From: an uncultured Blautia sp.
Lineage (GTDB): Bacteria > Bacillota > Clostridia > Lachnospirales > Lachnospiraceae
Assembly (NCBI GenBank): GCA_958367245.1
Contig: CATXEA010000003.1
Location: 129,193 to 193,192 of the forward strand
Direction of reading: 5' to 3'
DNA: 64,000 bases
In this document: one piece after another, positions 37,411 through 46,050 of the stretch
Layout: every line of letters begins with the position of its first letter
How positions within the stretch are numbered: the first letter of the stretch is position 1
Notes under the pieces: generated by a model
The model's database searches: none
The model's input: only the letters and a program-made list of their open reading frames with translations
Told to the model about the DNA's origin: nothing
Program-made: the position numbers and the translations under genes

Positions 37411-37701
37411 ATGACAAGATTAACAAAGTATGAGAAGGAAACTATTATTCTTACAAATGAGGAAGATGATTTTTGGAATGTGTTTACGTATAACAAAGGA
37501 TTGCAACGTAGGTTTATGTCCTTTGTTGAACAATATCCAGAAAATTGTCAATTCAAGAGCCAGAATAATGAGGGGGGAATGACATTTGAGATAGACAAAG
37601 GTAGGTTATCGGTTCGTTTGACAGCACCATATTCAGAAGAGAGAAGGAAGACATCTAGTGAGTATGCAAAGAAATATGGAGTGCATCATATAAAAAAATA
37701 A
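37411..37701 (+). CDS. small conserved mobile-element protein, function unknown
   Basis: 96 residues from the ATG at 37411, with GAAAGGAA 8 bases before it. The start MTRLTKYEKETIILTNE and the end RLSVRLTAPYSEERRKTSSEYAKK resemble a small protein often seen in Firmicute integrative elements; no activity is known to me. The frame stays open upstream to about 37261 (IFESAIKGFINCERDSLIKT), so a longer or formerly fused protein is possible. Charged, soluble, no motif of note. Confidence 0.65.
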   Translation: MTRLTKYEKETIILTNEEDDFWNVFTYNKGLQRRFMSFVEQYPENCQFKSQNNEGGMTFEIDKGRLSVRLTAPYSEERRKTSSEYAKKYGVHHIKK

Positions 37702-37863
37702 TAGTAGTTTTTTGAGATTTATTGACAAAAAGATAGTATTCAGTCGGTTGCTTTTATGTTATACTTTTTTAGTTAGGGCTACTGGATCCATCATTCGATG
37801 GTGCTAATAATTTACCCTAAAATACAAGTGTGATGGTACATTGTGCCAAGGAGGACTTTAACA

Positions 37864-39174
37864 ATGAAAAAAACTATTTGCGAGCTATTTGCAGGCGTTG
37901 GTGGTTTTCGATTAGGATTCGATAAATTGGAATCAGGATGGGAAACTACATGGTTTTCACAATGGGAGCCGGGAAAGAAAAAACAATGGGCGCATGATTG
38001 CTATGTGTATCATTATGGTGATTGTGCAGATTTAAAAGGAGAGTTCCATACTGGTGAAGATATCAGTCAAATGAACAAGAACAATATTCCTGATCATAAT
38101 CTTCTTGTAGGAGGGTTTCCTTGCCAAGATTATTCAGTTGCACATTCATTATCCTCATCAAAAGGAATTGAAGGGAAAAAAGGTGTTTTGTGGTGGCAGA
38201 TTAGAGATGTTTTAATTGCCAAAAGACCACCTTTTGTTATATTAGAAAACGTTGATAGACTTCTGAAATCACCAGCATCCCAAAGAGGACGCGATTTCGG
38301 CATTATTTTAACATCATTTGCACAGCTAGGATATAGAGCAGAATGGAGAGTAATAAATGCAGCAGAGTATGGAGCAGCACAAAGACGTCGAAGAACATTC
38401 ATTTTTGCATACAATAAAGATACCAAATATGCAGAAACAATGGACAACTGTGGAGTTGATGCTATTTTGTCAACGGATGGTTTTATGGCAAAATCATTTC
38501 CAATCTCAGAATATGCTTCACTTGTAGAGACAACTGTACTCTGTTCTGATGTTTCAAAGCTTGATAGAATAAAGTTACTTGAAGAAGGTGCGGAGGAATC
38601 AGATAATGATCTTTTGGAAATGACGAAGAATTTTCAATTCGGTTTTCAAAGTGCGGGGTATATGAAGGATGGAGAAGTCTTTACAACAACTGTAACACCT
38701 GTGGAAATAAATCCCATGTCATTATCTGAAATAGCTCAGAAAGGTGTTGACGAGTCATATTATATTAGCTTAGATGATATGGCATCTTGGACATATATGA
38801 AAGGTGCAAAAAGAATCCCTAGAGTTTCAGCATCTGGTCATGAATACATTTTTTCAGAAGGTCCGATTGCTTTTCCGGATCCGTTGAATAGACCGGCAAG
38901 AACAATGCTTACTTCTGAGGGGACAAAGAATCGTTCTACACACGTTATTGCAGATCCTGAAACAGGAAGATTAAGACTCATCACACCGGTAGAAGCAGAA
39001 AGAATTCAAGGATTTGATGATGAGTGGACCAAAATTACATTGATGGATGGAAAAGAAACCCAGATGCCTGATCGAATGCGGCGTTTCTGTATGGGAAATG
39101 CTCTGGTTGTTTCTATGGTTACTAGAATGGGAGAAGTTCTGGACAAAATTATTGAAGAAGAAAAACTTGCTTGA
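37864..39174 (+). CDS. C5 cytosine-specific DNA methyltransferase (M.Sau3AI-like)
   Basis: 436 residues from the ATG at 37864 (AAGGAGG 9 bases upstream). Motif I ELFAGVGGFRLGF, catalytic motif IV GGFPCQDYS (Cys87), motif VI ENVDR (128-132), motif VIII QRRRR (173-177), and C-terminal motifs IX/X (MGNALVVSMVTRMG). It transfers methyl from S-adenosylmethionine to C5 of cytosine. With a Sau3AI-like endonuclease downstream, GATC with modified cytosine is the inferred site. An extended -10 (TGTTATACT, 37757-37765) lies upstream. It is separated from its cognate endonuclease by the OLD and UvrD genes. Confidence 0.92.
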   Translation: MKKTICELFAGVGGFRLGFDKLESGWETTWFSQWEPGKKKQWAHDCYVYHYGDCADLKGEFHTGEDISQMNKNNIPDHNLLVGGFPCQDYSVAHSLSSSKGIEGKKGVLWWQIRDVLIAKRPPFVILENVDRLLKSPASQRGRDFGIILTSFAQLGYRAEWRVINAAEYGAAQRRRRTFIFAYNKDTKYAETMDNCGVDAILSTDGFMAKSFPISEYASLVETTVLCSDVSKLDRIKLLEEGAEESDNDLLEMTKNFQFGFQSAGYMKDGEVFTTTVTPVEINPMSLSEIAQKGVDESYYISLDDMASWTYMKGAKRIPRVSASGHEYIFSEGPIAFPDPLNRPARTMLTSEGTKNRSTHVIADPETGRLRLITPVEAERIQGFDDEWTKITLMDGKETQMPDRMRRFCMGNALVVSMVTRMGEVLDKIIEEEKLA

Positions 39175-39421
39175 TTAAAGGCGAAAGCTAAAGTGGAAAA
39201 CTAATGTTGGAAGAATAATTTTAGACTGATACTGGCGGAGAGATAGCTCTGGTCATAAAAAATCGTAATGTGTATACGATTAAAAAATTTCTTTGTAGAA
39301 TATCATTGCAATTTTAGAAGATGTTATAAGGCTTAATAAGCACGCACCTTTCTTCATATTGTGTCCTGTTATTTTTATGTACAACTAACAAAATAATTGT
39401 TTGTGAAATACGGAGGTAAGT

Positions 39422-41617
39422 ATGAGAATACTGGCAATAAATATCCAAAACTTTCGAAAACTTTTACAGTGCCATATAGATTTCAGTAAAAAAAACACGC
39501 TTTTCGTTGGCGCAAATAATAGTGGAAAAACATCCGCTATGGATGCTCTTGGAAAATTCCTTGCAGATAGGAGTTTTACTTTTAATGATATAACCATATC
39601 AAAACGTTCAGATATCAATCAGATTGGAGATAGATGGATAGAAGAAGGATGCGAAGAACCTGTTGACTTGACAGAATGGGAACTATTTGTTCCTAAAATG
39701 GATATATGGCTTGATGTTTCGCGAAACGAAATACATTATGTGGCTGGCATCATTCCAACATTGAAATGGCGCGGAGGCAAATTAGGCGTTAGACTGGCTT
39801 TTTTGCCGAAAGATATTTCTAAACTATTTTCAGAATATAGAGAGGTATATTCTGCGGCACGTAAAACTGAAAAAGCGAAAGAAAAGGTTGAAATAAGATT
39901 ATATCCGAAAAATCTATGCGAATTCCTAGAGAAGAATCTTAATACATATTTTTCGATTAAGACATTTATTTTAAATCCGGCAAAAGCAGAAGAGGATGAG
40001 CCACAGACAACACCTTTCGAAATGGAATGCTTTACTGATAATCCACTAAAAGGGATTATTAAAGTGGATATGATTGATGCGCAGCGAGGGGTTGCGGATC
40101 CAGACAATGCAGATGGAACCGAAAGGACTAAAAAACAGTTATCGGAACAAATGCGTAGCTATTATGACAAACACCTCGACCCAGAGAAATCCCCTTCCCC
40201 AGAGGATTTAGATATTTTGCAGGCTACTGAAGAAGCGAGGAAAGCGTTTGACATAAATCTTGCAAAAAAATTCGAACCGGCAATTCATGAGTTAGAGGAG
40301 TTGGGGTACCCTGGAATAGCAGATCCAAAACTCACAATTGCTACAAAAATGTCTACGGGTGAGACATTAAAGCATGATGCTGCCGTACAATACGCTCTTA
40401 GTAAAAGTGATGACAGTCTAAAATTACCGGAGAAATACAACGGCCTTGGTTATCAGAATCTTATTTCTATGGTCTTTGATTTAATGCGATTCAGAGACGA
40501 CTGGATGCGTGAAGGAAAAGCTAAACAGGCAAAGAAAGATTCTGAGCGGGCGATAGAGCCATTGCATTTGGTTTTGGTTGAAGAACCGGAAGCGCATCTC
40601 CATGTACAGGTTCAGCAAGTATTTATCCGTAAAGCATATGATGTTTTAACAAATCATAAATTTATAAAAGAGAATGAAAATTATGCTACACAACTAGTAA
40701 TTAGTACTCATTCAAGCCATGTTGCCCGAGAAACCGATTTTGCAGATTTGCGTTACTTTAAACGGTTATCGGAAGGTTCGGAAAGCACAATTGCAACATC
40801 AAAGGTAATAAATCTTTCTGATGTATTTGGGAAGGAAGATGAAACCGATAAATTTGTTACGCGCTACTTGCAAGCAACACATTGCGATTTGTTTTTTGCT
40901 GATGCCGTGATTTTAGTAGAGGGTTCGGCGGAGAATATGTTATTGCCACATTTCATACGAAACAAGTATCCCAAGTTGTACCAAAGATATATATCGATAC
41001 TGAGTATAAATGGTCGTCACTCGCATCGCCTCAATCCATTGATTGAAAAGTTATGTATACCTACTCTCGTTATTGCAGACATAGATTCAGCGGAAAACGA
41101 AGGGCATCATAAAGCGGCTTGCCCAGAACGTGGAAAAGGTCTTATTAGTAGCAATTATACAATTGCTAAATGGCTTGTTAGGGAAAATGATTTGGACAAG
41201 CTTTTGGCGATTCCTTCTGAAAAGAAGGAAATAATTAAGGAAACGCCATACAAATACTCTATTCGGGTCGCATACCAAAATCCGGTTGTTATTGACTATA
41301 ATGGCACTGATAAAGAGGCTATTGCAAGCACATTTGAAGACTGCCTCGTATATACAAATTATCAGCTTTTTAAAGGTATATCAACAGATGATACTGGCAG
41401 TTTAGTAAAGAGTGTGAGCGATGAGATTAATGCAGCAAGCTCTTTTGAAGATTTCCATAAAGGAGTATATGAAATACTGCGTAATGGCAAATCGGATCAA
41501 AAGGCTGAATTTGCATTAGATTTGATTTATGCCGTTGATCCAAACAAGCTTATAGTTCCCGCTTATATTGACGAAGGATTAGAGTGGTTACAAGCATATT
41601 TAAATCCAGAGGAATAA
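39422..41617 (+). CDS. OLD-family ATP-dependent nuclease (GajA-like)
   Basis: 731 residues. N-terminal ABC-type ATPase: Walker A GANNSGKTS (30-38) and the Walker B region LHLVLVEEPEAHLHVQ (about 383), then the H-loop-like STHSSHVARE. C-terminal TOPRIM nuclease: VILVEGSAENMLLP and IADIDSAENEG supply the acidic metal-binding residues. Class 2 OLD proteins next to a UvrD helicase form the Gabija antiphage system, in which GajA nicks DNA when nucleotide levels fall. It is longer than the roughly 580-residue GajA I know. GGAGG precedes the ATG; the helicase gene starts 1 bp after its stop. Confidence 0.85.
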   Translation: MRILAINIQNFRKLLQCHIDFSKKNTLFVGANNSGKTSAMDALGKFLADRSFTFNDITISKRSDINQIGDRWIEEGCEEPVDLTEWELFVPKMDIWLDVSRNEIHYVAGIIPTLKWRGGKLGVRLAFLPKDISKLFSEYREVYSAARKTEKAKEKVEIRLYPKNLCEFLEKNLNTYFSIKTFILNPAKAEEDEPQTTPFEMECFTDNPLKGIIKVDMIDAQRGVADPDNADGTERTKKQLSEQMRSYYDKHLDPEKSPSPEDLDILQATEEARKAFDINLAKKFEPAIHELEELGYPGIADPKLTIATKMSTGETLKHDAAVQYALSKSDDSLKLPEKYNGLGYQNLISMVFDLMRFRDDWMREGKAKQAKKDSERAIEPLHLVLVEEPEAHLHVQVQQVFIRKAYDVLTNHKFIKENENYATQLVISTHSSHVARETDFADLRYFKRLSEGSESTIATSKVINLSDVFGKEDETDKFVTRYLQATHCDLFFADAVILVEGSAENMLLPHFIRNKYPKLYQRYISILSINGRHSHRLNPLIEKLCIPTLVIADIDSAENEGHHKAACPERGKGLISSNYTIAKWLVRENDLDKLLAIPSEKKEIIKETPYKYSIRVAYQNPVVIDYNGTDKEAIASTFEDCLVYTNYQLFKGISTDDTGSLVKSVSDEINAASSFEDFHKGVYEILRNGKSDQKAEFALDLIYAVDPNKLIVPAYIDEGLEWLQAYLNPEE

Positions 41618-41618
41618 G

Positions 41619-43484
41619 ATGATGACAAAAACAATAACCTTGGAAGAATATTCCATAGATAATCATATTGATGATCACGTAGAGAAAGAGATACAAGACT
41701 GTTTTTCTACAGAAGACCCTAAATGTTTCTTCGTATTTGCAGGAGCAGGTTCTGGAAAGACTAGAAGTCTGATAAACACACTTACTTTCTTAGATAAAGA
41801 ACGAGGTAAAAGTCTTTTAATGAAGGGCAAACAAATTGCCGTTATTACTTACACAAATGCGGCTTGCGACGAAATATCCAGGAGACTGCAGTATAAACCA
41901 ATCTTTTCTGTATCTACGATACATAGCTTTTTGTGGGATTTAATAAAGAGTTATCAGGCAGATATAAAGGAGTGGGTCACACAATTTATTCAAAAGGAAA
42001 TTGAAGAGCTTCAGCAAAAACAGGTTAAGGGGCGTGGTGGTAAAGCAGGCGAAAAAAGAGCTGAGGAGATTAAGAAAAAAACAGAACGACTTGCAAAAAT
42101 TGAGACAGTAAAAAAGTTTTCTTATAATCCGAATGGAGATAATGTCGGCTATGATTCCCTTAGTCATAGTGAAGTCGTAAAAATGAGTACAGAGTTTATT
42201 GCGACAGAGCCAACTATGCAAGATATCTTAACGGCAAAATACCCAATACTGCTTATTGATGAAAGTCAAGATACTAAAAAGGAACTTGTTGATGCCTTGC
42301 TTATTGTATGTGAAAAATACAAAGACAGATTTATTGTTGGAATGTTTGGCGATACCATGCAAAGAATTTATAATGATGGCAAAGATAATCTTGCTAATTG
42401 TATTCCTGACGAGTGGGTAAAACCAGTAAAAGTAATGAATCATCGAAGTGCTAATCGTATTGTTGCCTTAGCTAACTCAATAAGGAGTACTATAGATGGT
42501 CAAAAACAACAGGCAAGAAGTGATGTAGAAAAAGGAATTGTGCGATTATTTATTGCTTCAACTTCGGATGATAAAGAGAGTGTTGAGAAGAAGGCAGCAG
42601 ACCTTATGGCACAAGATACTGGAGACATCGGCTGGAATGACGATACGCAGTATAAAAGCTTAATTCTTGAACATCATATGGCGGCAAGTAGGTTTGGATT
42701 TGCTGATTTATATATGCCATTAAATAATTCGGGAAAATTCGATACATCGCTGCGTGATGGATCTATTACGGAATTGTCGATTTTATCAAAGATTGTGTCT
42801 CCGTTAGTGGAAGCATATCAGAGTGGAAATGACTTTGAGGTTTCCAAAATTGTAAGAAAGAATTCACCATTATTAGATAAAGAAGCTTTTGCGTCCGAAT
42901 CAGACGATCAAACCAAAATGCTTGAAAAAGCTAGGAACGCAGTAGAATCATTAATGAACCTATGGAAGGACGAAAAAATTCCGTCTTGTTTGGAAGTCTT
43001 AAAATCCATTCGAGATACAAGATTGTTTAAGGTTGGAAATCGTGTTGACGAATTGTTAACAGAATTCTCCCAAGGAGAAAATGAAAAAGTAACAGCACTA
43101 AGAAATGCATTATCTGTACCGTTTTGTGAATTGGAAAAGTATTCTTCATATGTTACTGACAATACTCGTTTTGCTACCCATCAGGGCGTTAAGGGGTTAG
43201 AGTTTCCCAGAGTTATGGTTATTATGGATGATGCACAGGCTAGAGGATTTTTGTTTAGTTACGAGAAGTTGTTTGGTGCAAAAGCTCAAAGTGATACTGA
43301 CGTAAAAAATAAGCGTGATGGCAAGGATACCAGCATCACGAGAACGGCACGTCTCTTTTACGTTGCCTGCACAAGAGCAAAGAAGAGTTTGGCTGTTGTT
43401 GCTTATACAGAAAATATGGAATCGGTTAAAAATACAGCATTATCAAACGGTTGGTTTTCAGAAGATGAGATTTACATCTTGTAG
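41619..43484 (+). CDS. UvrD/PcrA-like superfamily 1 helicase (GajB-like)
   Basis: 621 residues (ATG at 41619 or 41622). Walker A FAGAGSGKTRSLI (about 38-50), motif Ia ITYTNAACDEISRRL, motif II LLIDESQDTKKEL, motif III GDTMQRIY, motif V/VI THQGVKGLEFPRVMVI and FYVACTRAKKSLAVV. A Lys/Glu-rich coiled insert sits near 115-155. Tightly coupled to the OLD nuclease gene, the arrangement of Gabija GajAB, where GajB helps trigger or supply nucleotide depletion. It is also longer than the roughly 500-residue GajB. Confidence 0.87.
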   Translation: MMTKTITLEEYSIDNHIDDHVEKEIQDCFSTEDPKCFFVFAGAGSGKTRSLINTLTFLDKERGKSLLMKGKQIAVITYTNAACDEISRRLQYKPIFSVSTIHSFLWDLIKSYQADIKEWVTQFIQKEIEELQQKQVKGRGGKAGEKRAEEIKKKTERLAKIETVKKFSYNPNGDNVGYDSLSHSEVVKMSTEFIATEPTMQDILTAKYPILLIDESQDTKKELVDALLIVCEKYKDRFIVGMFGDTMQRIYNDGKDNLANCIPDEWVKPVKVMNHRSANRIVALANSIRSTIDGQKQQARSDVEKGIVRLFIASTSDDKESVEKKAADLMAQDTGDIGWNDDTQYKSLILEHHMAASRFGFADLYMPLNNSGKFDTSLRDGSITELSILSKIVSPLVEAYQSGNDFEVSKIVRKNSPLLDKEAFASESDDQTKMLEKARNAVESLMNLWKDEKIPSCLEVLKSIRDTRLFKVGNRVDELLTEFSQGENEKVTALRNALSVPFCELEKYSSYVTDNTRFATHQGVKGLEFPRVMVIMDDAQARGFLFSYEKLFGAKAQSDTDVKNKRDGKDTSITRTARLFYVACTRAKKSLAVVAYTENMESVKNTALSNGWFSEDEIYIL

Positions 43485-43658
43485 AATCATTATATTCTGT
43501 AGAGATTTTTTATTCGTTTGATTAACGCGAAATAGTATGGATATTGTTACCGATAATATATGATGGATAATCTTTTGGATTTAGAAACTAATAATACACT
43601 TTATAAGCGTTCGTACGAATGCAAAAGATGAATAAGGATATATAAAGGGGGGGATTGA

Positions 43659-45212
43659 ATGCCGAATCATATTTACGATAAGGATACCTTGATTCGTAGA
43701 CTAGAAGCTTATCTGGGGAAAACATTTGAAGAGATTGATAACAAAGGAATGTTCAAGCACGTACAAGATTTTAATCTTCAAAAAGGAATTGCAGGATCTA
43801 TTGTTGAACAGTGCATTTTTGAATATCCACCAGACACTAAACAGGAAGCAGACTTAATTATTGTTGATGGGACAGAAAATGTAAAAACAGAACTTAAGAC
43901 AACAGGGATGTTGATTCAGGAAAAACCTAGGAGACACTATGTTGCGAAAGAGCCAATGTCAATTACGGCTGTTGGCGTATATGACATTGCGGAACAAGAA
44001 TTTGAAACATCGCACTTTTGGCAAAAGCTGGAACACATGCTTATTATCTATTATTATTATGCAGCTAATCATGCTGTATCTGCGTATGAGTATAAAGATT
44101 TTCCGGTTGTTGGATACGAATTTCATGAGTTTTCAGCTGAGGATGTAGAAGTATTGAAAAATGACTGGGAACATGTGCGAGCTCTTTGTGCAAAAGTAGT
44201 GTCACACCATTCTGGTCCACGAGATAAAAGCTGGAAAGCAGCTGTAAAACAAGAATATATAGACGTACATGGAGAATTAAGAAGAGTATTAAGCTATATT
44301 GATTTGGCGCCTAAGTTTCCGCCAAGATTTAGACTGAAAAAACCAACCCTTTCTTCGATAATTGCAAAGCATTTTGGATATGATCTCGAACAACTTCCGG
44401 GAAGATACGTATCAATATCGGATATAGATTCAAAGTGCCGAGAATTAACAAAATTGTATGCTGGGGAAAATATCCGGCAACTGATAAACCGTTTTAATTT
44501 GGAACTTCAAACAGATGGACAGTTGAGTATGAAAGGTGTTGCAGAGAAAATTGTTATTGCAATGTTTGGAGGAACAGCAAAAAAATTAAATCAGATAGAT
44601 TTGTTTGAACGATTTGGATTAATTGCTAAAACTATTGCTTTTACTTCGAAAGGCGGTCGTACTGAAGATATGAAACTGTATCATATTGATTTCAGTGAAA
44701 TGATTAGAGAAAATGTAATTGATGATGATGGGACTGAACGAGCTATGACTTTTGAAGATTCAGACATGTATGCATATTTTGCTGATCATGCATTATTATG
44801 TATTATGTTCCAAGAAGCTCCAGAGGATCCAGAAACAAAATATAGACCAAATTCATTATCATCAAATGTTTTTCTTGGGTTTAAAAGAATTGTATTCAGT
44901 GATGAATTTATTGATACGAAAGTTCGAAAGTTATGGGAAGATACCAGAGATAAAATTATGAATCATAAACTTACTGATGTTATCCAGAAACGTAGTGATG
45001 GCACAACTGTCATTTTAAAAAATGGGGAAGTAAGCACAGCACCTAACTTCTTAAAGGGAAGCGAAAATGATGTTTTTGTACGTGGATCAGGGAAGGATTC
45101 ATCTATGCACAATAAGACAGAGTGTGTGAATGGAATTCGTATGTTACCACAGTATGTCTGGATAAAAGGTTTGTCTGTTGTTGAAGAATTAAAACAAACA
45201 CCAGAGATATAG
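43659..45212 (+). CDS. Sau3AI/MutH-type type II restriction endonuclease
   Basis: 517 residues, close to Sau3AI (about 490). The N-terminal MutH-like nuclease has D65 in QEADLIIVDG and E78/K80 in KTELKTTG, the D..ExK centre. The C-terminal half (about 240-510) is a second, inactive MutH-like domain (QTDGQLSMKGVAEKIVIAMFGG, then SSNVFLGFKRIVFSDE) as in Sau3AI, where it acts as an allosteric DNA-binding effector. GATC recognition is inferred from the family. A GGGGGG tract precedes the ATG. It is separated from its methyltransferase by the Gabija-like pair and followed by Vsr after 9 bp. Confidence 0.88.
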   Translation: MPNHIYDKDTLIRRLEAYLGKTFEEIDNKGMFKHVQDFNLQKGIAGSIVEQCIFEYPPDTKQEADLIIVDGTENVKTELKTTGMLIQEKPRRHYVAKEPMSITAVGVYDIAEQEFETSHFWQKLEHMLIIYYYYAANHAVSAYEYKDFPVVGYEFHEFSAEDVEVLKNDWEHVRALCAKVVSHHSGPRDKSWKAAVKQEYIDVHGELRRVLSYIDLAPKFPPRFRLKKPTLSSIIAKHFGYDLEQLPGRYVSISDIDSKCRELTKLYAGENIRQLINRFNLELQTDGQLSMKGVAEKIVIAMFGGTAKKLNQIDLFERFGLIAKTIAFTSKGGRTEDMKLYHIDFSEMIRENVIDDDGTERAMTFEDSDMYAYFADHALLCIMFQEAPEDPETKYRPNSLSSNVFLGFKRIVFSDEFIDTKVRKLWEDTRDKIMNHKLTDVIQKRSDGTTVILKNGEVSTAPNFLKGSENDVFVRGSGKDSSMHNKTECVNGIRMLPQYVWIKGLSVVEELKQTPEI

Positions 45213-45221
45213 AGGTGTGAG

Positions 45222-45671
45222 ATGAAGCATCCAAAACATTATGATACTGATGAAGCGACATCAAAAAGGATGTCCAATGTAAAACTGAAAAAAGGTACTG
45301 CTGAAATACTTCTTGCAAAGGAATTATGGCATAAAGGTTTTAGATATCGATTAAATGATAAGAGTTTATCGGGTTCTCCAGACATAGCAATTCTTCGATA
45401 TAATATAGCAATATTCGTTGACGGTGAGTTTTGGCATGGTTATGATTGGGATAATAAAAAGCCAAAACTAAAACGCAACAGAGAATATTGGATTGAAAAG
45501 ATAGAAGAAAATATGGCGAGAGATACAAGAGTGGATAAAGAACTACTTGCTAAAGGTTGGGTACCAATTCACTTTTGGACGAAGGAAGTTCTTAAAGAAA
45601 CTGCATCTTGTGTAAAAGTAGTTCAAGAAATTGCGTTTGAAATAAAGATGCAAGAGTTAGAGGACAATTAA
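45222..45671 (+). CDS. vsr: very short patch repair endonuclease
   Basis: 149 residues, normal Vsr length. The catalytic region SGSPDIAILRYNIAIFVDGEFWHGYDW (Asp54 as metal ligand) matches Vsr, which nicks 5' of the T in T:G mismatches produced when 5-methylcytosine deaminates. It therefore protects the host from mutations caused by the C5 methyltransferase of the same cluster. Start is the ATG at 45222 behind AGAGGTG. Confidence 0.92.
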   Translation: MKHPKHYDTDEATSKRMSNVKLKKGTAEILLAKELWHKGFRYRLNDKSLSGSPDIAILRYNIAIFVDGEFWHGYDWDNKKPKLKRNREYWIEKIEENMARDTRVDKELLAKGWVPIHFWTKEVLKETASCVKVVQEIAFEIKMQELEDN

Positions 45672-45716
45672 ATAATGACTAAGCCAAAGGCAATCAACCG
45701 AAAACGTTGGTCGCTT

Positions 45717-45905
45717 TTGTTTTGCTCATTTGCAAAACTTTCCGATTGGTGCACAAATCAGAAAAACAGCGAAAACCGATGTGATTGATTAAGGGACAGA
45801 ATCAAGAACTACGGATTTTGCTGGGCAGGTGTACAGAGGGATGCAATCCTTTTGTGCAAAAGGTGCAGGAAGTGGCGAACATTCTGCTAGGGTCAAGGGA
45901 CAAAG
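45717..45905 (+). other. candidate oriT region upstream of the relaxase
   Basis: The 380-bp gap between vsr and the relaxase holds several dyads: GTTTTGC / GCAAAAC (45719-45738), CCTTTTG / CAAAAGG (45848-45863) and CAAGGGAC / GTCCTTG (about 45894-45911). Origins of transfer normally lie just before MobV-type relaxase genes and carry such repeats. A TTG-initiated frame of 89 codons runs through it (45785-46054) but looks non-coding. No nic consensus is recognised. Confidence 0.35.
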
Positions 45906-46050
45906 TCCTTGGCAGGTTAAGGGCGGCAGCCATTGCCCAGTTAAGAGACGTTTCGTCACTTAGTACTGGGTATTTCCTGACGATAAAGGCAGGATTTATG
46001 GCAGCTTCGCTGCAGTTCTCTGCGAGAACAGAAAGAAAGGAGACGACAAA

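Noticed and set aside
37722..37765. TTGACA at 37722 paired with TATACT at 37760 as the methyltransferase promoter
   Set aside because: The spacing is 32 bp; the extended -10 (TGTTATACT) alone is the better reading.
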